From contig CAJWHU010000060.1 in the NCBI GenBank assembly GCA_913041325.1, positions 1-8,675 on the forward strand: a stretch of 8,675 bases of DNA, in the 5' to 3' direction. The position numbers were made by a program, and so were the translations under genes. The DNA comes from an uncultured Fidelibacterota bacterium. GTDB taxonomy: Bacteria; Marinisomatota; Marinisomatia; Marinisomatales; UBA1611. Positions 1-6,891 of the stretch are shown here, in pieces (position 1 is the first letter of the stretch; the number at the start of each line of letters is the position of its first letter). The notes beneath the pieces are model-generated. The model was not told the DNA's origin. It was given only the letters and a program-made list of their open reading frames with translations, and did not search any database.

Positions 1-3000
1 GACGTATTGTTGAACTCCTTATACTGAATTAATATCTCACCGTCTCCTGTTGGAGTAGTGTAATAACTTGGGTCGAACAATACAGCCTGAAAGGTTTCGT
101 CCGAGCCATTTTGAAATGTTTCTACATCGGACCATTGTATGTAAAACTTCTTCTCTATTTGATCGTACCAGGTGTAAACTCTGCCCCCTCCTGTCAGTGT
201 TAGGTCATCCCAAAAAACAGCGACCATTTTTGACGGTCCTCCAACACCCGGGAGTTGATAATTTCGAAAAGATTCGAGTTCAGTTTTACCCATAGCTATC
301 CAGCCATTTGAGGAAATACTTATTTGGTCATATTCAATACCATAAAACGTAAATGAGAATGGCAAGTTAACAAGCTCTACATCATCCTGATTGTCCCCAT
401 TGTCAGTCAATGACGTTAGGTATGTTCCTGATCCGCCTAATCTTGCATCAATCTCTACCCAATCATATGTGGGCGCAATTAAATAATTAATATCCATATT
501 GTCGTATATGTAGTAACCGTAAGAATCAGGTCCAACGGGGTCATTCACTGTGGGCTGGCCAATTTGTATTTCCAAAATTGAGCTTGATCTATAGGCCTGA
601 TCTGTCTCGATGTTTAATATGAGATGCGCAACCGTGCCAGGTATGGTTTCATCGAGCGTTCTTATTTCAAAATAGTCATTGTTATTGAATGATACACTAC
701 CTGTACCTATGGACGACCAGGTTCCGGTATTATCAAGAATATCAATGAAAGGAGAAGCGGAAGTGATAGTTCCAACTACTGAAGACGCGATGGTTGAACC
801 TAGATTTTGCAATTGTATCTTCACAAATGAGCTTTGACCAGGGTATAGTATGTCATTGGTAGTACCCAAAACGTCAAGATCTGACGCAAATATTGAGTTA
901 CCGGCTACATTAACATCCAGACTAGCGTTAAAGGTATTGCCCTGCCCATCATTAAAGGTTACCAATAATTCCAAATCTGAGTGATCAGATAACCCCTGAT
1001 CAAGAGATAGGACAAATGGTTCATCTGCGTTAACTATTTGTCCCGAGGATATATCTCCATAGGACACTACGCTACCAGATGGTGAGATAGAGAGCAGTTC
1101 ACTTGTTGTACTGATAGATCCAGTAACGGCTGTTGCCGTCTCGCTACCGTAATTTTTAACAGGAACAAAAATTTCAATTGTCTCTCCGCCATTTGCAATC
1201 ATGTCGCTGTTGCCATTGGAGTTACCAGACATATCGTCATCGACGGAGAAAAGTAACTGAGTATCAAGGCCCAGCGACACTTCTGGTGTAAAAATAGTGA
1301 ATGAGTTTTTATAGGGGTAATGATTTTTTTTGGTAACCGTAACAAGAACCTCTCCGGTTTGCTGTGTCCTAACAGGTAGTCGAACAAAACCGTTTTCATC
1401 CGTGTAGCCTGATTCAAACACCTCATTATCCATCAATATCGTAACCCATGCGTTTTCGACGGGGCCAGAATTTTTGTTAACGTTTATATCTATAAAATTC
1501 GTTCCCTTGGTCAATGCAAATGGGTGATCTACAGAAATTATCTCTGGCATGGATGTCCACATTTTTAATGATGACTCCCCCATTAGGTTATTCCAATGCG
1601 TAAAAATATCGCACCAACTGTTTGGGTTCGATGGATAATTTCTGTAAAGCATCATTTTACCATACATGAGTGCTGCACTGGGCGTCTCGATACCCTCAAC
1701 TAAGGTTGCATAATAGAATCCCATGTTAACCATATTATTAAACATTGTGTGCGTACCAAGCGTAGCAGTTCCTATGCAAGCAACAGATCCTTTTGGATTT
1801 GATGAGGTCCCCGCTCGGTGAAACGCTTCCATTATCGATTCCTCATCTGAGGCAAAAGAGCCTGTTCCGCAGGTTATTACGGTTGCGATGGGTAACATAA
1901 ATCCATTCGTTGTACTATTCACATCACCAGAAGTGAATTCACTAACACCATAAAACCCTCTGTAATTAAAGAAAGATACTCCTTGGTTCATTCCTGAAAC
2001 CATTTGGCTGGGGAATGATCCACTGTATACTGTGTTAACTGAATGAAAATTTGCTAGCTCCAACATCTCGTGAATACTCTCGTTTGTTATAACGCAAGAT
2101 ATACCAGACGTTGATGGATCACCAACGAGACATGCTCTCTGAAACCAGTTGTCATTCATATACGGATTGGATTCGTAATTGAGTGTTTTACTCACTATTG
2201 TGCTCAAATGTGCGCTAGTTGAAAAGGACAATCTTCCTATGAACACCTCCGGGTATACATCTCCCCCCTCAAGTGTAGTGTATGGCATATCCCCCTCACC
2301 ATTGTACCAGCTGTAATTTTCAAACCAAGTTGGTATGGTATAATTCCCGTTGCTTGCGTCACCTACTAATGTTACGTAAACAGGAGGGTTATCCCAGTTT
2401 TCATAGGCATCCTCGATATAATTTTTTAAACTATTGCGATTGTTTACTATTGTTGATGAAGATACATACTGGACGTCATAACCTATTCTTTTTTTCCAAT
2501 CCATTAATTGTTGAATCGTGTTAAAAAGATTTCCAATGTTGTTTGGCAAAACATACAGTATAGAAGGCCGCTGGTACTCGTCATCATCTCTCGTACGTGA
2601 AGGGTAGTTTACAATAAGAGATTTGTACATAGCCTCAAAATCACGCGATATTTTTCGAGGTATAAATGGAGTATCTCCTTCATCTTGCTCAATAATATCT
2701 AGACTAACATTTTTAATCACTTTGAGTGTATTTGCGACTGGATTAAACTGAAATGGCGTAAGTGTAACCTGCACCATTGAAACATCCCTAAAAACTATAG
2801 GCTCTGATATCTGAACAATCTCATTTGGAAAAGGTAAGTCATTAACGTAGACCTCACTCTTGTCGTCAGTAGGGTTTTGGTTATTATCCCAGCCACTGAA
2901 TGGAAGTAAGTCAATATTATCAATCACCTCATAATCTTCGATAGTGTACTGAACGTCAAATGTTTTTCCAGGTTCTACCATATAATATGTTGAAACACTT

Positions 3001-3236
3001 GGTAAATCTGGTTGCCCAGGTTGGGCAATCGACCCTGCACCCTCAATTTCTGGTTTTGAATAGTCCACGCCTCCAATAGTATTTTCTTTCAATTGGTAAT
3101 CGGGTATTATAAAATTTATTCTGTTTTCTAATGGTGAAAGAGAAAAACCATTATGGGTCATATCTGCCACCCCTTCGGCGCCGAAAATCCCGTTTAGTAC
3201 TGCTAACAAAAGAATTATGTTTCGTATTGTTGTCAT
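1..3236 (-). CDS. Large secreted gingipain-like (peptidase family C25) protein, 3'-partial
   Basis: The frame is open from an ATG at 3236 to the left edge without a stop, giving 1078 complete codons; the C terminus is outside the window. A signal peptide is visible (hydrophobic residues 6-18, cleavage probably near A20). A propeptide-like beta-rich region follows, ending around IPRKISRDFEAMY. The C25 caspase-like domain covers about 224-560, starting at PSILYVLPNN and ending at GESSLKMWT, which resembles the family ending GDPSLRxWT. Candidate nucleophile C456 lies in VITCGTGSFA. The position of the gingipain His (NYxGHG) reads N424-Y-R-G-F-Y-G430, so the usual His is absent. Downstream are an Ig-like domain (about 565-645), two CARDB-like beta-sandwich domains (about 655-785 and 785-895) and a module from D899 with NGWIAMG (977-983) and FWDDL (1008-1012). 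Export and an extracellular role are likely; proteolytic activity is uncertain. A C-terminal sorting domain (type IX type) could lie beyond the edge. The ATG has a good Shine-Dalgarno 4 nt upstream and sits 7 nt after the prepilin peptidase stop. Confidence 0.85.
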   Translation of the reverse strand, partial: MTTIRNIILLLAVLNGIFGAEGVADMTHNGFSLSPLENRINFIIPDYQLKENTIGGVDYSKPEIEGAGSIAQPGQPDLPSVSTYYMVEPGKTFDVQYTIEDYEVIDNIDLLPFSGWDNNQNPTDDKSEVYVNDLPFPNEIVQISEPIVFRDVSMVQVTLTPFQFNPVANTLKVIKNVSLDIIEQDEGDTPFIPRKISRDFEAMYKSLIVNYPSRTRDDDEYQRPSILYVLPNNIGNLFNTIQQLMDWKKRIGYDVQYVSSSTIVNNRNSLKNYIEDAYENWDNPPVYVTLVGDASNGNYTIPTWFENYSWYNGEGDMPYTTLEGGDVYPEVFIGRLSFSTSAHLSTIVSKTLNYESNPYMNDNWFQRACLVGDPSTSGISCVITNESIHEMLELANFHSVNTVYSGSFPSQMVSGMNQGVSFFNYRGFYGVSEFTSGDVNSTTNGFMLPIATVITCGTGSFASDEESIMEAFHRAGTSSNPKGSVACIGTATLGTHTMFNNMVNMGFYYATLVEGIETPSAALMYGKMMLYRNYPSNPNSWCDIFTHWNNLMGESSLKMWTSMPEIISVDHPFALTKGTNFIDINVNKNSGPVENAWVTILMDNEVFESGYTDENGFVRLPVRTQQTGEVLVTVTKKNHYPYKNSFTIFTPEVSLGLDTQLLFSVDDDMSGNSNGNSDMIANGGETIEIFVPVKNYGSETATAVTGSISTTSELLSISPSGSVVSYGDISSGQIVNADEPFVLSLDQGLSDHSDLELLVTFNDGQGNTFNASLDVNVAGNSIFASDLDVLGTTNDILYPGQSSFVKIQLQNLGSTIASSVVGTITSASPFIDILDNTGTWSSIGTGSVSFNNNDYFEIRTLDETIPGTVAHLILNIETDQAYRSSSILEIQIGQPTVNDPVGPDSYGYYIYDNMDINYLIAPTYDWVEIDARLGGSGTYLTSLTDNGDNQDDVELVNLPFSFTFYGIEYDQISISSNGWIAMGKTELESFRNYQLPGVGGPSKMVAVFWDDLTLTGGGRVYTWYDQIEKKFYIQWSDVETFQNGSDETFQAVLFDPSYYTTPTGDGEILIQYKEFNNT

Positions 3237-3240
3237 TTTT

Positions 3241-3245
3241 TCCTC
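3241..3245 (-). promoter_or_regulatory. Shine-Dalgarno GAGGA for the C25-like gene
   Basis: GAGGA lies 4 nt upstream of the ATG at 3236 and overlaps the TGA stop of the prepilin peptidase (3246-3244). It fixes the start of the C25-like gene and suggests that ribosomes ending the upstream gene could re-initiate here. It is the best ribosome binding site in the window. Confidence 0.8.
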
Positions 3246-3888
3246 ATTGTAACATCAATAAATAAAAGAAATCTGGATAGTAGAAACTACCAACATATAC
3301 ACCCGTACCTCCAATAGATAAAAACGGTCCAAATGGTAACGCTCTATCTTTGTCAAAACCCCTCAATAGAGAAACGAATATCCAGACTAATAAACTCATT
3401 GAGGATGCGATGAATAATGTTATGGCCATTCTCATTGGGCCGAGCCAGGTTCCCAAAACAAGTCCTAAATGAATATCACCGAAGCCCATTCCCTGCCTCT
3501 TTGTGATCATCCATAATAGCCCAATAATGGCCAATGGTAAGATTGCTCCTACAAAAATACCCCAGAATGCAGCACTGAGAGTTGAGAAATTAAAAACTAC
3601 TCTGGAAGCAGCTATCAAAAAACCAAAGCCTGTAAATAACATTGGAATTTCGTAGGTGTTGTAGTCAACGATAGAGATACCACAGAGTAAGGCAACGAGC
3701 ATGCAGAAAATAAAAGCCTCAATAGATTGTAATTGATGGAATGCCCAGATTGAACCCATGATGTTTGTGACCTCTAATATTGGATTTTTTTGGTGGATCT
3801 TGTAATTATTAATAGACAACCAATTTACAAGCTTTCTAGTGATAAAGCCCAGAAGCAGACCAAACAGAATCGAAATAAGTAATTTCAC
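3244..3888 (-). CDS. Short prepilin peptidase (PilD/GspO type, A24 aspartyl protease)
   Basis: This is a polytopic membrane protease expected to cut the leader of type IV prepilins or pseudopilins at the inner membrane. The preferred start is GTG at 3888, giving 214 aa that begin directly with a transmembrane helix (residues 3-16). The frame extends upstream to an ATG at 3951, but that part overlaps the platform-protein gene by 59 nt and encodes a Cys/Pro-rich non-family sequence. Both catalytic aspartates of family A24 are present: D75 in VDYNTYEIP (pattern D-x5-IP) and D138 in GMGFGDIHLG (GxGD). The C-terminal RALPFGPFLSIGG matches the usual IPFGPFLxxG. Hydrophobic stretches lie near 56-74, 84-99, 106-128 and 141-175. 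The cytoplasmic segment with paired CxxC motifs seen in bifunctional PilD is missing; only residues 20-50 occupy its place, with no cysteine pair. Protease function is well supported; N-methylation of pilins by this protein is doubtful. The start lies 4 nt after the platform gene stop and has no clear Shine-Dalgarno. Confidence 0.85.
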   Translation of the reverse strand: MKLLISILFGLLLGFITRKLVNWLSINNYKIHQKNPILEVTNIMGSIWAFHQLQSIEAFIFCMLVALLCGISIVDYNTYEIPMLFTGFGFLIAASRVVFNFSTLSAAFWGIFVGAILPLAIIGLLWMITKRQGMGFGDIHLGLVLGTWLGPMRMAITLFIASSMSLLVWIFVSLLRGFDKDRALPFGPFLSIGGTGVYVGSFYYPDFFYLLMLQ

Positions 3889-3892
3889 TTTT

Positions 3893-5140
3893 TTATAGAC
3901 CCGACTGCAAGGCGGAGCCAAGATGGAAGACAGGCAAATAGGTAAGCACAACCATTAGCGCGATCACAGCGCCTACCAATAAAATAAGTAAAGGCTCAAT
4001 TAGTGTAGTCATTCTCTCTACTAATGCGTCAACCTGTTTCTGGTAGTAATCTGCAGCCCTATCCAGGAGATCATCCAGTTCACCTGTATCTTCTCCCGTT
4101 GATGCTAGTTGAAGTAGTATAGAGGGAAAAACCTCAGTTCTCCTCAAGGCAGTAGAAATATTGTAACCATCTCTTATTAGGTCCGAGGCATCATCTATCG
4201 CTCTCTCATATACTTTGTTATCAACAACTTTTCGTAACAGGGCTGTTGTCTCTAGCACCGGAACACCTGCACCAATTAAAATTCCGAAAGTTTTACAGAA
4301 TTTATTTAAAATAGATTGCTCTGTTAGAGTTCCGAAAACAGGAATTTTCAACTTTAAAGAATCCAGAGCAAATCCACCTCTCTGTGTTTTCGAAATCAGC
4401 CAGATAACCACAAAAAAGCTAAAAACAATAAAAAATAGAAATCCTACGTTGCTGCCAAACCAGTTACTGAAATCGATCATCTGCCTAGTTGCCGCTGGCA
4501 AACCCGCGCCCAGCTGGGAATAAACCTGTGAGAACTTGGGAATAATGACCAATAACATTACCATGAGCATTCCGATCAAAAACAGTATCATGAATATAGG
4601 GTAATTCATCGCCGACTTTACCTTTCTTCGGGTATCATCAAGATTTTCAAGGTAAGACGACAATTGCTCTAAAATCTCATTTAGGTTACCGCTCACCTCC
4701 CCGGCTTTAACCATTGCAACAAAAAGAGTGTTAAATACTCCAGGGTGTCTTGACAAAGATTCCGAAAGGTTTAAACCTTTTCTTATATTTTCACTAACAG
4801 TATTTAGTATTTTTTTAAATTTTCGATGCTTCTCCTCCGCTCCAAGGCTTTGAATTGCTCTCTCCAAGGTAAGGCCTGCAGAAAACATTGTAGCCAACTG
4901 TCTTGTAAAAAAGACAATATTTGATAGAGGTATCCTATTTTTTATTTTTTCTATGGAAAGCTGAATCTCATCTAAAAATGGCCCCAGAAAGTCAAAAGTG
5001 TCATCTACTTCTTTGAGACTAATGACCATCTGCCCATTTGCAGATAATTTTTGCACAGCGCTATCAAGAGAGTCTGCTCTGATTTCGCCCTCTTTTCTCT
5101 TTCCCTGTGGATCTTTCGTAAGATAATTAAATATAGCCAT
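3893..5140 (-). CDS. Type IV pilus / type II secretion platform protein (PilC/GspF family)
   Basis: At 415 aa the protein has the usual family length. It is the polytopic inner-membrane platform that the assembly ATPase acts on to push pilin or pseudopilin subunits into the growing fibre. The N-terminal part (1-65, starting MAIFNYLTKDPQGKRKEGEI) matches the family's 'F.Y.a.d..G....G.i.A' opening. Two T2SSF repeats follow: domain 1 at about 77-200 (FFTRQLATMFSAGLTLERAI, then VAMVKAGEVSGNL) and domain 2 at about 278-400 (KFCKTFGILIGAGVPVLETT, then LASTGEDTGELDDLL). Transmembrane helices are near 183-200, 231-250 and 380-400. The GE.[ST]G.L signature of each repeat is intact, so it appears functional. 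Its ATG overlaps the stop codon of the ATPase by one base (TAATG) and no strong Shine-Dalgarno is present, so translation is probably coupled to the ATPase. The window cannot separate the pilus role from the type II secretion role. Confidence 0.95.
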   Translation of the reverse strand: MAIFNYLTKDPQGKRKEGEIRADSLDSAVQKLSANGQMVISLKEVDDTFDFLGPFLDEIQLSIEKIKNRIPLSNIVFFTRQLATMFSAGLTLERAIQSLGAEEKHRKFKKILNTVSENIRKGLNLSESLSRHPGVFNTLFVAMVKAGEVSGNLNEILEQLSSYLENLDDTRRKVKSAMNYPIFMILFLIGMLMVMLLVIIPKFSQVYSQLGAGLPAATRQMIDFSNWFGSNVGFLFFIVFSFFVVIWLISKTQRGGFALDSLKLKIPVFGTLTEQSILNKFCKTFGILIGAGVPVLETTALLRKVVDNKVYERAIDDASDLIRDGYNISTALRRTEVFPSILLQLASTGEDTGELDDLLDRAADYYQKQVDALVERMTTLIEPLLILLVGAVIALMVVLTYLPVFHLGSALQSGL

Positions 5141-5142
5141 TA
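5138..5142 (-). other. TAATG stop/start overlap coupling ATPase and platform genes
   Basis: The ATPase stop TAA (5142-5140) shares its last A with the platform-protein start ATG (5140-5138). With no good Shine-Dalgarno in front of the ATG, termination-reinitiation is the likely way the second gene is translated, which would keep the two partner proteins in proportion. Confidence 0.7.
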
Positions 5143-6858
5143 CAAATCTTCAACTGTTGATCTCAGTACCTCTTCAATTGACGTTGTCCCATCTAGTATT
5201 CTAGAGAGCCCTGCCTCCCTGAGCGTAACCAGGCCGTTATCCAAAGCTGCTTGTCTTATTTCATCCTCGTTAGCATTATCAAAAACAAGTTTTCTTAGCT
5301 CTCTAGCCATTGGTATCATTTCAAATATGGCAAGCCTGCCTTTGTACCCCGTGTTTCTGCATTCTGCGCATCCTTTGCCTCTGTATAATGGGTCTTTCAC
5401 TTGGGTAGCATCAAGTCCAACTAATGCAAGCTCTTCCTTTGAGGGAGAATACTCCTCCTTACAATTGCTGCATATTCTTCGAACGAGCCTCTGTGCCATC
5501 ACGAGGTTTAAACAAGATCCAACTAAAAACGGAGCGATTCCAATGTCAAGTAGCCTTGTTATTGTTCCAGGAGCATCATTGGCATGTACCGTTGAAAAGA
5601 CAAGATGCCCGGTTAGAGCAAATTTTACTGCAATGTCTGCCGTCTCCCCATCTCTGATCTCACCGATCAGCAGCACATCTGGATCTTGCCTCAAAATGGA
5701 TCGTAGAGTCGAACCAAATGTGAGACCTATATCTTCAAAAACTTGTACTTGATTAACGCCATCTAACTGATATTCTACCGGATCTTCAACAGTCGTTATA
5801 TTAGTTCGCTCACTTTTGATTTCTTTTAAAGCAGCGTAAAGCGACGTTGACTTACCAGATCCTGTTGGACCTGAGACGACGACCATGCCATAAGGCTGGT
5901 TAATTACTTTTTTGAAGGAATGGAGGTTCTCTTTTGGAAAACCTAGCGAAGTCAGGTTGAAGTCAAAACCTGTTTTATCGAGAAGACGCATCACAACTTT
6001 CTCACCATAAACGGTGGGCAGGATAGAGACACGTATGTCTATATCTTTTCCCGGTGATTTGATAGAAAACCTGCCATCCTGAGGCAAACGTTTTTCAGCA
6101 ATATTTAAATTTGATAATATTTTTATGCGCGTGACAAGACCACTCAAAGATGTTATCGGAGGCGTCATTATAGTTTGAAGGACTCCATCAATTCTAATTC
6201 TGACATAAACCTTCTCCTCCATAGGCTCAATATGAATATCAGTGGCCCTTTCTTTTATTGATTCCTGAAAAATTAGGTTCACCAGTTTGACAATTGGAGC
6301 ATCCTCATCAGAGGCTTTTTCAGGCGATAAATCAACCTCCTCCTGCGAACCCTCATCACCTGAAATAACAGTAATACTGTCAATGGTCTCAGCGACTTCT
6401 GCTGTTTTTTGAATTTCACCATAAACTTTATCAAGGGCTTTTTCTAACAAATCTGGGCCAGAAACCAGAATCTCTGGTACTAGATTTGTAAGTCTTTTTA
6501 CTGAGTCCACGGATACAACGTCTTCAGGGTCTTCCATTGCGACAACGATTGTTGTCTCATTCTTGCTTATGCCTAAAACCCTATTTTCTCTGGCAAAATC
6601 CTCTGGGATAAGTGCCGCGACCGATGAATCTGCCTCAAGAAGGATGAAGTTATCCGCTTTTTTGTATCCCAGTTGCTGGCTGTAAGCGGTGGTAAAGTCA
6701 TCTTCTTCAATAAATCCCATTTCAATAAGTGTTGCACCAATTTTTTCATTAGTTGTTTTTTGTTGTACAACAGCCTCATTGATTCCGCTTTCGGTAGCTT
6801 TTCCATTGTTGATTAGAATCTCACCAAGTTTTGCAAATTGCGGATTAAAATTTTCCAT
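5140..6858 (-). CDS. Type IV pilus / type II secretion assembly ATPase (PilB/GspE family)
   Basis: The protein is 572 aa, the usual length for PilB. It is a cytoplasmic hexameric ATPase that powers fibre assembly through the platform protein encoded next. An N-terminal MshEN/GspE_N-like domain (about 8-147) carries two consecutive 24-residue motifs at 10-33 and 39-62, matching the c-di-GMP-binding pattern apart from conservative changes. A charged linker (about 150-185, rich in Glu, Asp and Ser) precedes the ATPase core. Core motifs are complete: Walker A GPTGSGKST (330-338), Asp box TVEDPVEYQ (356-364), Walker B DPDVLLIGEIRDGE (392-405, catalytic E400) and His box GHLVFSTVHAND (417-428). A zinc-binding tetracysteine is present at C463/C466 and C497/C500, as in extension ATPases (PilB, GspE) and unlike the retraction ATPase PilT. 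The start is the ATG at 6858 with AAGGG 11 nt upstream. The Ig-like gene ends 33 nt upstream. Whether it serves a pilus or a secretion pseudopilus is open. Confidence 0.97.
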   Translation of the reverse strand: MENFNPQFAKLGEILINNGKATESGINEAVVQQKTTNEKIGATLIEMGFIEEDDFTTAYSQQLGYKKADNFILLEADSSVAALIPEDFARENRVLGISKNETTIVVAMEDPEDVVSVDSVKRLTNLVPEILVSGPDLLEKALDKVYGEIQKTAEVAETIDSITVISGDEGSQEEVDLSPEKASDEDAPIVKLVNLIFQESIKERATDIHIEPMEEKVYVRIRIDGVLQTIMTPPITSLSGLVTRIKILSNLNIAEKRLPQDGRFSIKSPGKDIDIRVSILPTVYGEKVVMRLLDKTGFDFNLTSLGFPKENLHSFKKVINQPYGMVVVSGPTGSGKSTSLYAALKEIKSERTNITTVEDPVEYQLDGVNQVQVFEDIGLTFGSTLRSILRQDPDVLLIGEIRDGETADIAVKFALTGHLVFSTVHANDAPGTITRLLDIGIAPFLVGSCLNLVMAQRLVRRICSNCKEEYSPSKEELALVGLDATQVKDPLYRGKGCAECRNTGYKGRLAIFEMIPMARELRKLVFDNANEDEIRQAALDNGLVTLREAGLSRILDGTTSIEEVLRSTVEDL

Positions 6859-6869
6859 GATATAATTTT

Positions 6870-6874
6870 CCCTT
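6870..6874 (-). promoter_or_regulatory. Probable Shine-Dalgarno AAGGG for the assembly ATPase
   Basis: AAGGG lies 11 nt upstream of the ATG at 6858, inside the 33-nt gap after the Ig-like gene. The spacing is slightly long. It supports the ATG at 6858 as the start, and the gap is too short for an obvious terminator. Confidence 0.6.
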
Positions 6875-6891
6875 AGGGTTTATTTTGAATA

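Noticed and set aside
2282..2524. Plus-strand open frame of 80 codons
   Set aside because: It lies wholly within the open frame of the C25-like gene on the other strand; its Cys/His-rich, low-complexity sequence is typical of a shadow.
3012..3028. Perfect inverted repeat TTGCCCA-GGT-TGGGCAA
   Set aside because: It sits inside the C25-like coding sequence (encoding AQPGQP), has no T-run, and a 7-bp stem is plausible by chance; it is not a convincing terminator or regulatory hairpin.
1..3236. Identification of the C25-like protein as the type IX sortase PorU
   Set aside because: PorU is also a C25 homologue, but this protein lacks the expected GHG motif and has FCB-type NGWIA/FWDDL modules; no other type IX genes are in view, so only a family-level name is justified.
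4215..4523. Plus-strand open frame of 102 codons
   Set aside because: It is antisense to the platform protein gene, with no recognisable domain or ribosome binding site.
5051..5752. Plus-strand open frame of 233 codons
   Set aside because: It lies antisense to the well-supported ATPase and platform genes, resembles no family, is Ser-rich as shadows of such genes often are, and has no Shine-Dalgarno.
6859..6891. Gap between the Ig-like gene and the ATPase as a promoter or terminator site
   Set aside because: Only 33 nt long; it holds a probable Shine-Dalgarno and a short CCCTAAGGG palindrome, too small for a terminator, with no credible -35/-10 pair.
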